Source of the DNA: CAIXSE01 sp040769125
Lineage (GTDB): Bacteria > Actinomycetota > Thermoleophilia > UBA2241
Direction of reading: 5' to 3'
Assembly (NCBI GenBank): GCA_040769125.1
Contig: JAXGLO010000001.1
Location: forward strand, 62,001 to 126,000
Length of the DNA stretch: 64,000 nt
A program made the position numbers and the translations under genes. Below, one piece after another: positions 46,446 through 55,227 of this stretch; position 1 is the first letter of the stretch, and each line of letters starts with the position of its first letter. The notes beneath the pieces were generated by a model that saw only the letters and a list, made by a program, of their open reading frames with translations, did no database searches and was not told the origin of the DNA.

Positions 46446-47374
46446 TCGTCGCCCGCACCGTGGCAGAGGCGCGAGGCGCGCTGCGCAGCCTGCCGCGCCC
46501 CCTCGGCTTCGTGCCCACCATGGGAGCCCTGCACGCAGGCCACCTCAGCCTGGTCGACGCGGCGCGCGACCGGTGCGGCTCCGTGGCGGCCTCCATCTTC
46601 GTGAATCCCACGCAGTTCGGCCCGGGCGAGGATCTGGAACGCTACCCGCGTGACGAGGCAGGCGATCTCGCCGCCCTCGAGGCTCGCGGGGTTGCCGTCG
46701 TCTTCGCGCCCGCCGCCGCCGAGATGTACCCCGACGGCTTCGCCGTCACGGTGAGCGTGGGCGGCCCGCTCACCGCCGTCCTCGAGGGCGAGCGCCGGCC
46801 GGGCCACTTCGACGGCGTGGCGCTCGTCGTCACCAAGCTGCTGAACGTCGTCCGGCCGGACGTGCTCTTCCTCGGCCGCAAGGACGCGCAGCAGCTCGCC
46901 GTGCTCAGCAAGCTCGTGCGCGACCTCGACCTGCCCGTCGAGGTCGTCGGCCTGCCGATCGTGCGCGAGCCCGACGGCCTGGCGATGAGCTCGCGCAACG
47001 CGTACCTCAGTGTGGAGCAACGCGCCGCCGCGCCGAACCTGCACGGCGCCCTCCAGGCGGCCCGCACGGCCGCGGCTACCGCCGGAGCGACGCCGGCCGG
47101 CGTCGCCCGGGAGGCCGCGCGCGTGCTGGCAGACGCCGCCACTAGCGCCGGGCCCGAGGCCAGCTTCGTGGTTGACTACCTCGAGGTCGTCGACGAGGTC
47201 ACATTCCAGCGCGAGACGGAGCTCGGACCTCGCTCGCTGCTGGTCGCCGCGGCCCGTCTCGGCTCCACCCGGCTCATCGACAACATGAAGCTCCGCGAGT
47301 CATCGCCGGCCGACGCGCCCCTAACGACCGGCGCCAGCGCGTACCCCGCAGGGGACGCGACTACTCGAAAGTGA
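46442..47374 (+). CDS. panC: Pantothenate synthetase PanC
   Basis: PanC condenses pantoate and beta-alanine with ATP. The 310-aa protein has VPTMGALHAGHLSLVDAAR (the HxGH motif as HAGH), SIFVNPTQFGPGEDLERYPRD, FLGRKDAQQLAVL and GLAMSSRNAYL. The C-terminal 25 residues are an atypical Ala/Thr-rich tail. The ATG overlaps the preceding stop by 4 nt. PanB and PanD are not in the window. Confidence 0.97.
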   Translation: MIVARTVAEARGALRSLPRPLGFVPTMGALHAGHLSLVDAARDRCGSVAASIFVNPTQFGPGEDLERYPRDEAGDLAALEARGVAVVFAPAAAEMYPDGFAVTVSVGGPLTAVLEGERRPGHFDGVALVVTKLLNVVRPDVLFLGRKDAQQLAVLSKLVRDLDLPVEVVGLPIVREPDGLAMSSRNAYLSVEQRAAAPNLHGALQAARTAAATAGATPAGVAREAARVLADAATSAGPEASFVVDYLEVVDEVTFQRETELGPRSLLVAAARLGSTRLIDNMKLRESSPADAPLTTGASAYPAGDATTRK

Positions 47375-47381
47375 GGCACCT

Positions 47382-47855
47382 ATGGCGACTGCGCACCCGG
47401 GCGGCCGCACGGACATCTTCCCCCGACAGGGCACAATGTCCGTCTGCACCGATACAATCCAGTTCACGACGCAAGGCGACGCCGATGTCGTGATGATCAC
47501 CGCCGAAGCTGAGGCCGCCGTGCGACGCAGCGGCCTCAGCGAGGGAACCCTGACGCTGTTCGCGCCGGGAGCAACGGGAGCGCTCACGACCATCGAGTAC
47601 GAGCCGGGAGTCGTGCAGGACGTCCGGCGCGCCCTCGAGGTCATCGCTCCCCGCGAAGGCGCCTACGCACACAACCGCAACCTCGGCGACGGCAACGGCC
47701 ACTCGCACGTGCGCGCCGGCCTCCTCGGGCCCTCGCTGGTCGTGCCCTTCACCCGGGGCAGTCTCACGCTCGGGCGTTACCAGGACATCGTCTTCTGCGA
47801 CTTCGACACGCGACCGCGTGAGCGGCAGGTCGTGACGCAGGTGATGGGGATATGA
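47382..47855 (+). CDS. yjbQ: YjbQ/UPF0047 family protein
   Basis: This 157-aa protein belongs to the YjbQ (UPF0047) family, annotated as secondary thiamine-phosphate synthase from complementation. The conserved pattern is present as IQFTTQGDADVVMITAEAE, DGNGHSHVRAGLLGPSLVVPFTRGSLTLGRYQDIVFCDFDTRPRERQV; the second half carries the metal-binding histidines. The true cellular role is uncertain. It follows panC by 7 nt and its stop overlaps the next start (ATGA). Confidence 0.88.
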   Translation: MATAHPGGRTDIFPRQGTMSVCTDTIQFTTQGDADVVMITAEAEAAVRRSGLSEGTLTLFAPGATGALTTIEYEPGVVQDVRRALEVIAPREGAYAHNRNLGDGNGHSHVRAGLLGPSLVVPFTRGSLTLGRYQDIVFCDFDTRPRERQVVTQVMGI

Positions 47856-49198
47856 GCGCCGCCGGTGCGGTGGGCGGCTCCCGTAGCGACCCGCTCTGCG
47901 ACCCCCTGCGGGAACGGCCCATCCTGCAGATCGCCCTCGACTTCGTCGACCTGCCACGCGCCGTCTCCGTCGCCCGCGAGGCGGTGACCGGCGGTGCCGA
48001 CTGGCTGGAGGCGGGCACGCCCCTGATCAAGGCCGAGGGCCTTCAGGCAGTGCGCGCCCTCAAGGCCGAGTTCCCCGGCGTCACCATCGTCGCCGACATG
48101 AAGACCATGGACGCCGGCCGCACCGAGGTGGAGTACGCGGCCAAGGCCGGCGCAAGCGTCGTCGGCGTCCTCGGCGTCGCCTCCGACGCCACCATCCGCG
48201 AGTGCGCAGAGGCAGCTCGCAACTACGGCTGCAGGCTGCTGGTCGACATGATCGAGGTGCCCGACCCCGTGTCGCGCGCGATGCGGGCCCAGGAACTGGG
48301 CGCCGACTACGTCGGCATCCATACGGCCATCGACCGCCAGATGCGCGGCGAAGCCCCGTTCGAGACGCTGCGCGCGGTCGCGGAGGCAGTGCAGATCCCG
48401 GTCACGGTCGCCGGCGGCATCAACAGCGAGACGGCGGCCGCGGCCGTTGAAGCAGGCGCGAGGATCGTGGTCGTGGGCGGCGCCGTCACCAAGTCGACCG
48501 ACGCTACGACCGCAACCGCAGCGCTGCGCCGGGCCCTCGACGAGCGCGTCCACATCGAGACGTCGCTCTACAAACGCGCCGGCGAGGCGGACGTGCGCAG
48601 CATCCTGGAGCAGGTCTCGACCGCGAACCTGAGCGACGCCATGCACCGGCACCCGAGCCTGCGTGGCATCCACGCGCTCACGCCCGGCGCGCGTGTCTGC
48701 GGTCCGGCCGTCACCGTCCGTACGTGCCCCGGCGACTGGGCCAAGCCGGTTGAGGCGATCGACGTCTGCCGCCCCGGCGACGTCCTCGTCGTCGACGCCT
48801 TCAACAGCTACCCGGCGGTGTGGGGGGAGCTCGCCACACACAGCGCCAGGGTCAAGGGCGTCGCCGGCCTCGTCGTCTGGGGCGCGATCCGCGACACCCC
48901 CGAGATCGCGCGCATGGGCTTCCCGGCCTTCTCGAGCCTGGTGAGCCCCGACGCCAGCGAGCCCAGGGGCTTCGGCGAGATCAACGTCGTGCTGAACATC
49001 GGCGGACAGGCGATCTCCCCCGACGACTGGATCGTGGCCGACGACGACGGCGTCATCGTTGTACCGAAGGCCCAGGTCGTCGAGACGGCGAATCGCGCCA
49101 TGGACGTGCTCGAGCGCGAGAACCGGCTGCGCGCCGAGATAGACGCCGGCAGGACACTGGCCGAGGTCGCCTACCTCACCAAGTGGGAGTCGCGCTAG
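47852..49198 (+). CDS. 3-hexulose-6-phosphate synthase fused to an RraA-like domain
   Basis: Residues about 20-235 form an OMP decarboxylase-superfamily barrel of the hexulose-6-phosphate synthase type: LQIALDFVDL, the DxKxxD signature VADMKTMDAG, DMIEVPDP, YVGIHTAIDRQ and VTVAGGINSETA. Residues about 250-440 are an RraA-like fold (NLSDAMHRHP, GPAVTVRT, VVDAFNSYPAVWGELATHSARVKGVAGLVVWGAIRD). HPS condenses formaldehyde with ribulose 5-phosphate or runs in reverse to make ribulose 5-phosphate. The second domain may act as an aldolase/decarboxylase on a related acid. Such fusions are best known from archaea. No hexuloisomerase gene is adjacent. Confidence 0.9.
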   Translation: MSAAGAVGGSRSDPLCDPLRERPILQIALDFVDLPRAVSVAREAVTGGADWLEAGTPLIKAEGLQAVRALKAEFPGVTIVADMKTMDAGRTEVEYAAKAGASVVGVLGVASDATIRECAEAARNYGCRLLVDMIEVPDPVSRAMRAQELGADYVGIHTAIDRQMRGEAPFETLRAVAEAVQIPVTVAGGINSETAAAAVEAGARIVVVGGAVTKSTDATTATAALRRALDERVHIETSLYKRAGEADVRSILEQVSTANLSDAMHRHPSLRGIHALTPGARVCGPAVTVRTCPGDWAKPVEAIDVCRPGDVLVVDAFNSYPAVWGELATHSARVKGVAGLVVWGAIRDTPEIARMGFPAFSSLVSPDASEPRGFGEINVVLNIGGQAISPDDWIVADDDGVIVVPKAQVVETANRAMDVLERENRLRAEIDAGRTLAEVAYLTKWESR

Positions 49199-50649
49199 CC
49201 GAACGCACGCACCGCGGCGCCGGCGCCAGCCGCCAGCGCGATGTCCGGAAGCCCCGGGCGACGGGAAAGACGCACGAGGTGACCGCGGCAACGGCAGTCT
49301 CCTGCCCCGAAGCCGCGCGGATACCGCTCGGCGCCGGACAGCCCCGCGAGGGCGCGGGCGAGGACGCACTCACCCTCAGCGCCGTCGACCAGCCAAGCCG
49401 CGCGCGCCGGGTACGAGGCGAAGAGGTAGTCGGCGTGCCAGCGCACCGTCTTGCGGCTCGTCAGATGACGCGCGACGCGGGCCTCACGCAACCGCGCGGC
49501 GCTGCCCACGTAGGCGTACCAGCCGCGTGGCAGCACGATTGATCCCAGCGCGCCCACGATGAGGCTCGCCCGCCGTGGCACCCACGTGGCGACCACGTAC
49601 AGCCGCGGAGAAGGCCGAGCGCTCGCCCTTCCGGAGCTCGTGCCCGGACCCTGGCAGGCGTTCGCGTCCCCGGCAGGTCGGCCACACGTGAGTCCCGCCC
49701 GCGGCTCACGGCCGCCCTGCTCATACGAGCGGCGTACGGCGGCGGCGGGCCCGCCGCCGCGAGACGGCGTGGCACTGCCGCGGAGGCCTCGGGCCGACGG
49801 CGCCATTCTGCCGCGCTGCGGCTGACAGCGCGGGCAGAAGTGCGTCCCGCGCCCCCCGACCACGACACGCTGGATCGGCGCGCCGCATACCCGGCAGGGC
49901 CCCCCGGTGCGCTGGTAGACGTTGAGGATCTCCTGAAAGCGGCCCCGGCGGCTTGCCGGATCGACGAAGCTCTCGATGGAGGCTCCCTCGTGGTCGATCC
50001 CGGCCTGCAGGGCCTCGAGGATCGCCGCGTGCAGCCGCCTGGCCTCACGCGGCCCCAACCCTCCCGCCGCCCGCAGAGGATTGAGGCGGGCGCGAAACAG
50101 AGCCTCGTCGGCGTAGATGTTGCCCACGCCGGCGATGCGCCGCTGATCGAGCAGAAACGACTTGAGCGGCGCCGTGCGGCCGGCGAGCGCCGCCCGGAGG
50201 CAGGCGACGTCGAAGTGCTCGCCGAACGGCTCCGGCCCCATCCCCGCGAAGAACTCGCTCTCGGCGTCCGGGGCGATGGCCCAGAGCCGCCCGAAGCGAC
50301 GCACATCCCGAAAGTGGAGCTCCACGCCTCTCTCGAACCTCCAGACGAAGCGCGGCGGCTGGGAGGACGGCTCCGGACAGAAGAGGAGCTGCCCCGTCAT
50401 CCGCAGGTGGACGACGGCAACGGTGGGGAGTCCGCCCGCGACGCCCGCGGGCGCCGCCAGATCGACGAGCAGGTACTTGCCGCGTCGTCGCAGCCCCTCC
50501 ACGCGACGGCCGGCCAGCAGGGAGCGCAGCTCCGCTTCGGTCTGCCCGCTGACTGTCGCGTCGTGGACGACCACCTCCTGCAGCACGCGTCCCGGCAGCC
50601 GGGCGGCGAGCCGGCGGCGCACCGTCTCGACCTCGGGCAGCTCAGGCAT
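49195..50649 (-). CDS. mutM: Formamidopyrimidine-DNA glycosylase fused to a DUF123 (GIY-YIG-like) domain
   Basis: Residues 1 to about 280 are a complete Fpg/MutM: catalytic N-terminal PELPEVETVRRRL, HLRMTGQL, the H2TH region RRIAGVGNIYADEALFRARLNP and the zinc finger CRVCGAPIQ...HFCPRCQ. After a low-complexity linker (about 280-345), residues about 350-465 form a DUF123 domain with LPRGWYAYVGSA, HLTSRKTVRWHADYLF, EGECVLARAL and FGAGDCRCRGHLVRL. Fpg excises 8-oxoguanine and nicks the strand; DUF123 is nuclease-like but of unproven activity. The ATG overlaps the cca stop by 8 nt. Its TAG overlaps the stop of the convergent HPS-RraA gene. Confidence 0.94.
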   Translation of the reverse strand: MPELPEVETVRRRLAARLPGRVLQEVVVHDATVSGQTEAELRSLLAGRRVEGLRRRGKYLLVDLAAPAGVAGGLPTVAVVHLRMTGQLLFCPEPSSQPPRFVWRFERGVELHFRDVRRFGRLWAIAPDAESEFFAGMGPEPFGEHFDVACLRAALAGRTAPLKSFLLDQRRIAGVGNIYADEALFRARLNPLRAAGGLGPREARRLHAAILEALQAGIDHEGASIESFVDPASRRGRFQEILNVYQRTGGPCRVCGAPIQRVVVGGRGTHFCPRCQPQRGRMAPSARGLRGSATPSRGGGPAAAVRRSYEQGGREPRAGLTCGRPAGDANACQGPGTSSGRASARPSPRLYVVATWVPRRASLIVGALGSIVLPRGWYAYVGSAARLREARVARHLTSRKTVRWHADYLFASYPARAAWLVDGAEGECVLARALAGLSGAERYPRGFGAGDCRCRGHLVRLSRRPGLPDIALAAGAGAAVRAFG

Positions 50650-52048
50650 GGTCGCCGTTCCACCAGTTCACAAGGAACGCCCTGGCTTCTTCCGCGGACG
50701 TCACTTCGCCGGCCTCGACCTCCTCGTCGAGCGCCGCGAGAGCCCGCCCGACATCCCGTCCCGGCCCGATCCCCAGGAGCGCCATGACATCCTCGCCACT
50801 CAGCATCCGCGGTGGGGGCGCCTTCTCGACGGCGCCCCACGCCGAGCGGGCCAGGCGGTAGTGCCGCGCCATGGCTTCGGGGGAGGTCTTCTCACCGCGG
50901 GTCGCCAGACGATCGCACAGCGAGACGACGATCGACTCGAACACCCACGGGCTCACAGCCCGCCGATAGCGAGCCAGGGCGCGACGCGTCAGCGGCCGCT
51001 CGTGGACGAGGAAGCCGAGCCGCAGATGCTGGCGGATCAGAGTGCCGACAAAGGCGGTGAAGCGGTTGCTCAGACGCAGGCGACGGGCGATGCCGGCGGA
51101 CATCTCCCGGCCGAACTCGTCGTGAGACCAGAACAGGACACGGCCCTCGGCGTCGACCCGGCGCGCCGCCGGCTTGCCGATGTCGTGCAGGAGAAGCGCC
51201 CACGTCACCGGCACGAGCGCTCTGGATCCGGGCAGGCCGACCTCGGCGGGGGTGGCCAGCTGCCGCTCCCCGCCGAGCTGGGCCACCACGCCGGCGACGA
51301 ACGTGAGCGCCTCGAGCGTGTGCCCGAAGACGTCGAGATGATGGTAGTCGTTCTGCTCCACGCCCCGGAGTGCGTCGACCTCCGGCAGAACCACGGCGAG
51401 CGCGCCCCAGGCCGCGAGGTCACGAATCGCGTCGGCGGCGTCGCCGGTGGCGAGCACGGCGTTGAGCTCATCCCGCACGCGCTCGCCGCTCACCAGCGCG
51501 AGGCCTGGGGAAGCCGCCGTCGCGGCCGCGACGGCCTCGGCGTCAGGTGAGAGCCGGAGGCCGTAGGCCAGACGCGCGAGCCGCAGGATACGCAGCGGAT
51601 CGTCGGCGAGGGCGGTCGGCCGGCAGAGGCGCAATCTCCCCGCCGCCAGATCGCGGCAGCCGCCCAGGGGATCGAGCAGCTCCCCGCCGGCGAGCGGTCG
51701 CGCCATGGCGTCGACGGTAAAGTCCCGCCGCGCAAGATCGTCCTCGATGCCGAGGCCCCCCAGCGGTGTCACGTCGACGCGCAGTTCGCCGAGCACGACC
51801 CGCCACGCGCCGTAAGCCTCAGAGGACAGGAACGCGGCGGCGCCGAGCCGCTCCGCGAGAGCCCGGGAGAAGGCGTCTGCTCCGGACTCGACGACGATGT
51901 CGACGTCTTCGACCGGCAGGCCGAGCAGCTCGTCCCGCACGCACCCGCCCACCAGCCAGGCCGGACGGCCACCCTCGAGGACGGCACGTGCGGCCGCAAC
52001 CACCGCCGCGGCCGAAGGAAGCGTGAGATCCTGCCCGGGCGCCCTCAC
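50642..52048 (-). CDS. cca: CCA tRNA nucleotidyltransferase / HD-domain protein
   Basis: This class II nucleotidyltransferase adds or repairs tRNA 3' CCA ends. It shows VGGCVRDELLGLPVEDVDIVV (the metal-binding DxD), RRDFTVDAMA, DPLRILRLARLA and an HD-domain segment (VTWALLLHDIGKPAARR, FWSHDEFGREMS). At 468 aa it has the family length. The GTG start follows alr closely. Both tRNAs in this window already encode CCA, so a repair role is possible; a poly(A) polymerase role cannot be excluded. Confidence 0.93.
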   Translation of the reverse strand: MRAPGQDLTLPSAAAVVAAARAVLEGGRPAWLVGGCVRDELLGLPVEDVDIVVESGADAFSRALAERLGAAAFLSSEAYGAWRVVLGELRVDVTPLGGLGIEDDLARRDFTVDAMARPLAGGELLDPLGGCRDLAAGRLRLCRPTALADDPLRILRLARLAYGLRLSPDAEAVAAATAASPGLALVSGERVRDELNAVLATGDAADAIRDLAAWGALAVVLPEVDALRGVEQNDYHHLDVFGHTLEALTFVAGVVAQLGGERQLATPAEVGLPGSRALVPVTWALLLHDIGKPAARRVDAEGRVLFWSHDEFGREMSAGIARRLRLSNRFTAFVGTLIRQHLRLGFLVHERPLTRRALARYRRAVSPWVFESIVVSLCDRLATRGEKTSPEAMARHYRLARSAWGAVEKAPPPRMLSGEDVMALLGIGPGRDVGRALAALDEEVEAGEVTSAEEARAFLVNWWNGDHA

Positions 52049-52057
52049 GCGCGCGCC

Positions 52058-53173
52058 CTACTCCCCCGGGGCGACGCCCCGGTAGCGGCGGGCGACACGC
52101 GCCGAGACGTCGCACACCACCTCGTAATTAATGGTCTCGAGGAGCTGCGCGACCTCCTCGCAGAGAATGCACGGCTCTCCTTCGCCCGCCGCGCCGAAGA
52201 AGACGACCTCGTCGCCCGGCCCGCCCCAGCCGCCCGGGAGCAGCACCGTAAGCTGATCCATGCTGACCGTACCGACGATTGGGCAGCGACGGTCGGCGAC
52301 AAGGACTTCGCCGCGGTTGCCCAGCCTGCGGCGGACGCCGTCGGCGTAGCCGATCGGCACGATGCCGATGCGCGAAGGGCCCCCGGCGATAAAACGACGC
52401 CCATACCCAACGGAGTCGCCGGCGCGAACCTCGCGGACGTCGGCCACGTACGACTTCAGCTTCATGGCCGGCCGCAGCCCGTCCTTGAACGGGTCGTCGT
52501 TGGCCGGCGCCAGGCCGTACATGGCGATGCCGATGCGGATCATGTCGAAGTGGGTGTGCCCGCCCCTCAGCGCCGCGGCGCTGTTGGCCGTGTGGCAGAG
52601 GAGGTCGGGGTAGGCCGGCCGCAGCTCACGGGCGAGGGCCGTAAAGCGACCTAGCTGATACGCGAAGAACGTGGTGTCGGCCTCGTCGGCGGTGGCGAAG
52701 TGACTCATGAGGCCGCCAAGCAGGCCGGCGGCCGACGCAGAAGCACACAGCTCCCGTGCCTCACCCTCATTGACGCCGAGCCGCCCCATCCCGGAGTCGA
52801 ACTTGACGTGCACGCGCACGCCGCAGCGGCGCGCCTCGGCGAGAAACGGCGCCGACCAGACCACGGCCTCGGCGCCAGCCGCCGCCACACGCGCGAGCTC
52901 GGCCCCGGTGAGCGGACCGAGAATAAGAATCGGAGCCGTAATGCCGGCCGCGCGCAGCTCCTCCGCCTCCCCGACGCAGGCGACCCCGAGCCACCTGGCG
53001 CCCGCCTCGAGCGCGGCGCGAGCCACGGGCACGGCGCCGTGCCCGTACGCGTCCGCCTTCACCACGGCGAGGATCGCCGCCCCCGGCGCGAGGTCGCGAT
53101 GGAAGCGCCGCACGTTATGGCGGATCGCCTCGAGGTCGACTTCGGCCACCGCCCGCTCGCGGCCGGCCAGCAT
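52058..53173 (-). CDS. alr: Alanine racemase
   Basis: Alr makes D-alanine for peptidoglycan. The PLP lysine lies in AVVKADAYGHG, the catalytic tyrosine in SVGYGRRF, and HFATADEAD, SAAALRG and VGTVSMDQLTV are typical. The ATG at 53173, one base after the stop of the CBS gene, gives 371 aa; 19 in-frame upstream codons lie inside that gene. Confidence 0.96.
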   Translation of the reverse strand: MLAGRERAVAEVDLEAIRHNVRRFHRDLAPGAAILAVVKADAYGHGAVPVARAALEAGARWLGVACVGEAEELRAAGITAPILILGPLTGAELARVAAAGAEAVVWSAPFLAEARRCGVRVHVKFDSGMGRLGVNEGEARELCASASAAGLLGGLMSHFATADEADTTFFAYQLGRFTALARELRPAYPDLLCHTANSAAALRGGHTHFDMIRIGIAMYGLAPANDDPFKDGLRPAMKLKSYVADVREVRAGDSVGYGRRFIAGGPSRIGIVPIGYADGVRRRLGNRGEVLVADRRCPIVGTVSMDQLTVLLPGGWGGPGDEVVFFGAAGEGEPCILCEEVAQLLETINYEVVCDVSARVARRYRGVAPGE

Positions 53174-53174
53174 C

Positions 53175-53663
53175 TCAGAAGCCAATGGCCTTGATGATGT
53201 CGTGCCGCGTGACGAGCCCCACCAGGACATCGTCCTCGTCGACGACCGGCACGCGGTCGATGCGGTGCCGCGACATCAGGGTGGCAGCCTTGCTGGCCAG
53301 ATCCTCGGGGGCGACCGTCATGACCTTTTCGCGACGAGTCATGAGCTGACCGACGTTGGCGGCCGCCGCCTTCTCCAGCTGCTCCTTGAACCTCTTCTGG
53401 CTGCCCAGGTAGATGATGCTGTCGAAGAGCTCGAAGTAGTGCGGGTACTGGAGGTCGGCGTCGAGGGCCATGAGATCGCCCTCCGTGACGATGCCCAGGA
53501 GCCTGCGATCGTCGCCCACGACCGGCGCGCCGCCGACATCCTTGTCGCGGAACACGGCGACCAGATCCTTGATCGACAGATCGAGCCCGACGGTGACCAC
53601 CTCCGTGGTCATAATGTCCTTGACCAGAGCTTCCTCGAGCGCCGGCGGTTCAATGGTGGGCAT
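53175..53663 (-). CDS. CBS-domain pair protein
   Basis: The 162-aa protein consists of two CBS domains: VKDIMTTEVVTVGLDLSIKDLVAVF with GGAPVVGDDRRLLGIVTEGDLM, and VGQLMTRREKVMTVAPEDLASKAATLM with IDRVPVVDEDDVLVGLVTRHDIIKAI. A charged helical insert (about 80-105) links them. CBS pairs sense adenine nucleotides or SAM and regulate partners. It overlaps nnr by 14 nt and precedes alr, but its target is unknown. Confidence 0.9.
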   Translation of the reverse strand: MPTIEPPALEEALVKDIMTTEVVTVGLDLSIKDLVAVFRDKDVGGAPVVGDDRRLLGIVTEGDLMALDADLQYPHYFELFDSIIYLGSQKRFKEQLEKAAAANVGQLMTRREKVMTVAPEDLASKAATLMSRHRIDRVPVVDEDDVLVGLVTRHDIIKAIGF

Positions 53664-55227
53664 GGCTCTCCTCCTCGGGGCCGGCTTTGAGCCGCTCCAC
53701 AGCGGCAGGCAGGAACCGAAGCAGGTCGCTCGCCACCATGCCCTCGGTGCCGACGGCGCGCTCGGCGGCGAGGTCGGCGGCCAGGCCGTGCAGATAGGCG
53801 CCCAGACACGCCGCCTCGGTGGCGCCCAGGCCCTTGGCGAGCTGCGCGGCGACGACGCCGCTCAGCACATCGCCGGTGCCTGGGCTGGCAAGGCCAGGGT
53901 TTCCGGTCGGGACGACGAAGGCCTGCCCCGACGGATCGGCGACGATGGTGCCTTCGCCCTTGAGCACGACGGTGGCGCCGCTCCGCTGCGCGGCGGACAA
54001 GGCGCAGTCAAGCCGCCGCGCGGCCACCTCGCCCGACGGGAGGGCGAGCAGACGGGCCAGCTCGCCCTCGTGAGGCGTGATCACCGTCGGCAGCGTGCGC
54101 CCTGCCAGAAGCTCCGGCCGGTCGCCGAGCGCGTACAGGCCGTCGGCGTCGAGCAGCAACGGCCGCTCGACGCCGATCAGCTCGCGCACCAGCAGCTGAG
54201 CCTCGTCGGCGCGGCCCAGCCCGGGCCCAACAGCGACGACGTCGAGCCGCGCTGCCTCTTCGAAGAGCGCGCCCCGGGCCGCCATCGTGAACTGCCCGGC
54301 CGCACCCGGCGTCACGACGGTGATCACCTCGGGGTACGGCTTCGCGCCGTGGGCGCCCTCGGGGAAAGCGGCGTGCACGAGCCCCGCCCCGGATCTCAGC
54401 GCCGCCATGGCGGTGAGGTGCAGGGCGCCGCTCATGCCCTCCGCCCCGCCGACCGCAAGAACCTTGCCGACCGAGCGCTTGTGATCGAGAGAGCCCTTGG
54501 GGACGACGAAGATCGCCACTCCCTCATCCGTGAGTAGCCACACGCCGGGATCGCGGTTGCAGAGGTCGGGAATGCCGATCGGGGCGACCACGACCTCGCC
54601 GCTGAAGCTGCCGCCCGGCGTCACAAAATGGCCGATCTTGGCGGCGTGCAACGCCACCGTGAGGTCGGCCGCCACCGCCAGCCCGTTCACGGTACCCAGA
54701 CTCGCGCCCACCCCACTGGCGATGTCGACGCTCACGACGACGCCGGGCGCCTCGTTGATGAGTTCGATCACGGAGGCCGCATCGCCCTTGGCGGCGCCCG
54801 CGAACCCCGTCCCGAAGATGGCGTCGACCACGACGTCGGCCATCTCCGTGAGCGCAGCGACCTCCTCGGCCGGCGCTTCAGGCCCGAAAGCACGGCGCAC
54901 ATCGACGCCGAGCCTCCCCAGGATGTCGAGGTTGAGCCGCGCCTCGCCAGCGTACTGCTCCTCATCCGCCAGGGTGAAAACAGTCACGTCCACGCCGGCG
55001 TCGAACAGCTCCCGGGCGACGACGAAGCCGTCGCCGCCGTTGTTGCCCTTGCCGGTGAAGACGACCGCCTCGTCGGGCTCGTAGCGCTCCAGGATCTCGG
55101 TGGCGACGGCCAGACCGGCGCGCTCCATGAGATGGCCGGCGGGGATGCCGAAGCTCTGGATGGCAGTGGTGTCGACCGCCGCCATCTCCTCTGCCGAATA
55201 CAGGCCGCGGAGCAGGGACTCATACAT
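53650..55227 (-). CDS. nnrD: Bifunctional NAD(P)H-hydrate epimerase / ADP-dependent NAD(P)H-hydrate dehydratase
   Basis: This enzyme repairs damaged hydrated NAD(P)H. The N-terminal epimerase domain (about 1-210) has AVVFTGKGNNGGDGFVVARELF and VDAIFGTGFAG. The C-terminal dehydratase domain has VGPGLGRADEAQ, LLDADGLYAL, TVITPHEGELARLL and the ATP-site NPGLASPGTGDVLSGVVAAQLAKG. It overlaps acpS upstream by 8 nt and the CBS gene downstream by 14 nt, the usual acpS-nnr-alr order. Confidence 0.96.
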   Translation of the reverse strand: MYESLLRGLYSAEEMAAVDTTAIQSFGIPAGHLMERAGLAVATEILERYEPDEAVVFTGKGNNGGDGFVVARELFDAGVDVTVFTLADEEQYAGEARLNLDILGRLGVDVRRAFGPEAPAEEVAALTEMADVVVDAIFGTGFAGAAKGDAASVIELINEAPGVVVSVDIASGVGASLGTVNGLAVAADLTVALHAAKIGHFVTPGGSFSGEVVVAPIGIPDLCNRDPGVWLLTDEGVAIFVVPKGSLDHKRSVGKVLAVGGAEGMSGALHLTAMAALRSGAGLVHAAFPEGAHGAKPYPEVITVVTPGAAGQFTMAARGALFEEAARLDVVAVGPGLGRADEAQLLVRELIGVERPLLLDADGLYALGDRPELLAGRTLPTVITPHEGELARLLALPSGEVAARRLDCALSAAQRSGATVVLKGEGTIVADPSGQAFVVPTGNPGLASPGTGDVLSGVVAAQLAKGLGATEAACLGAYLHGLAADLAAERAVGTEGMVASDLLRFLPAAVERLKAGPEEESHAHH

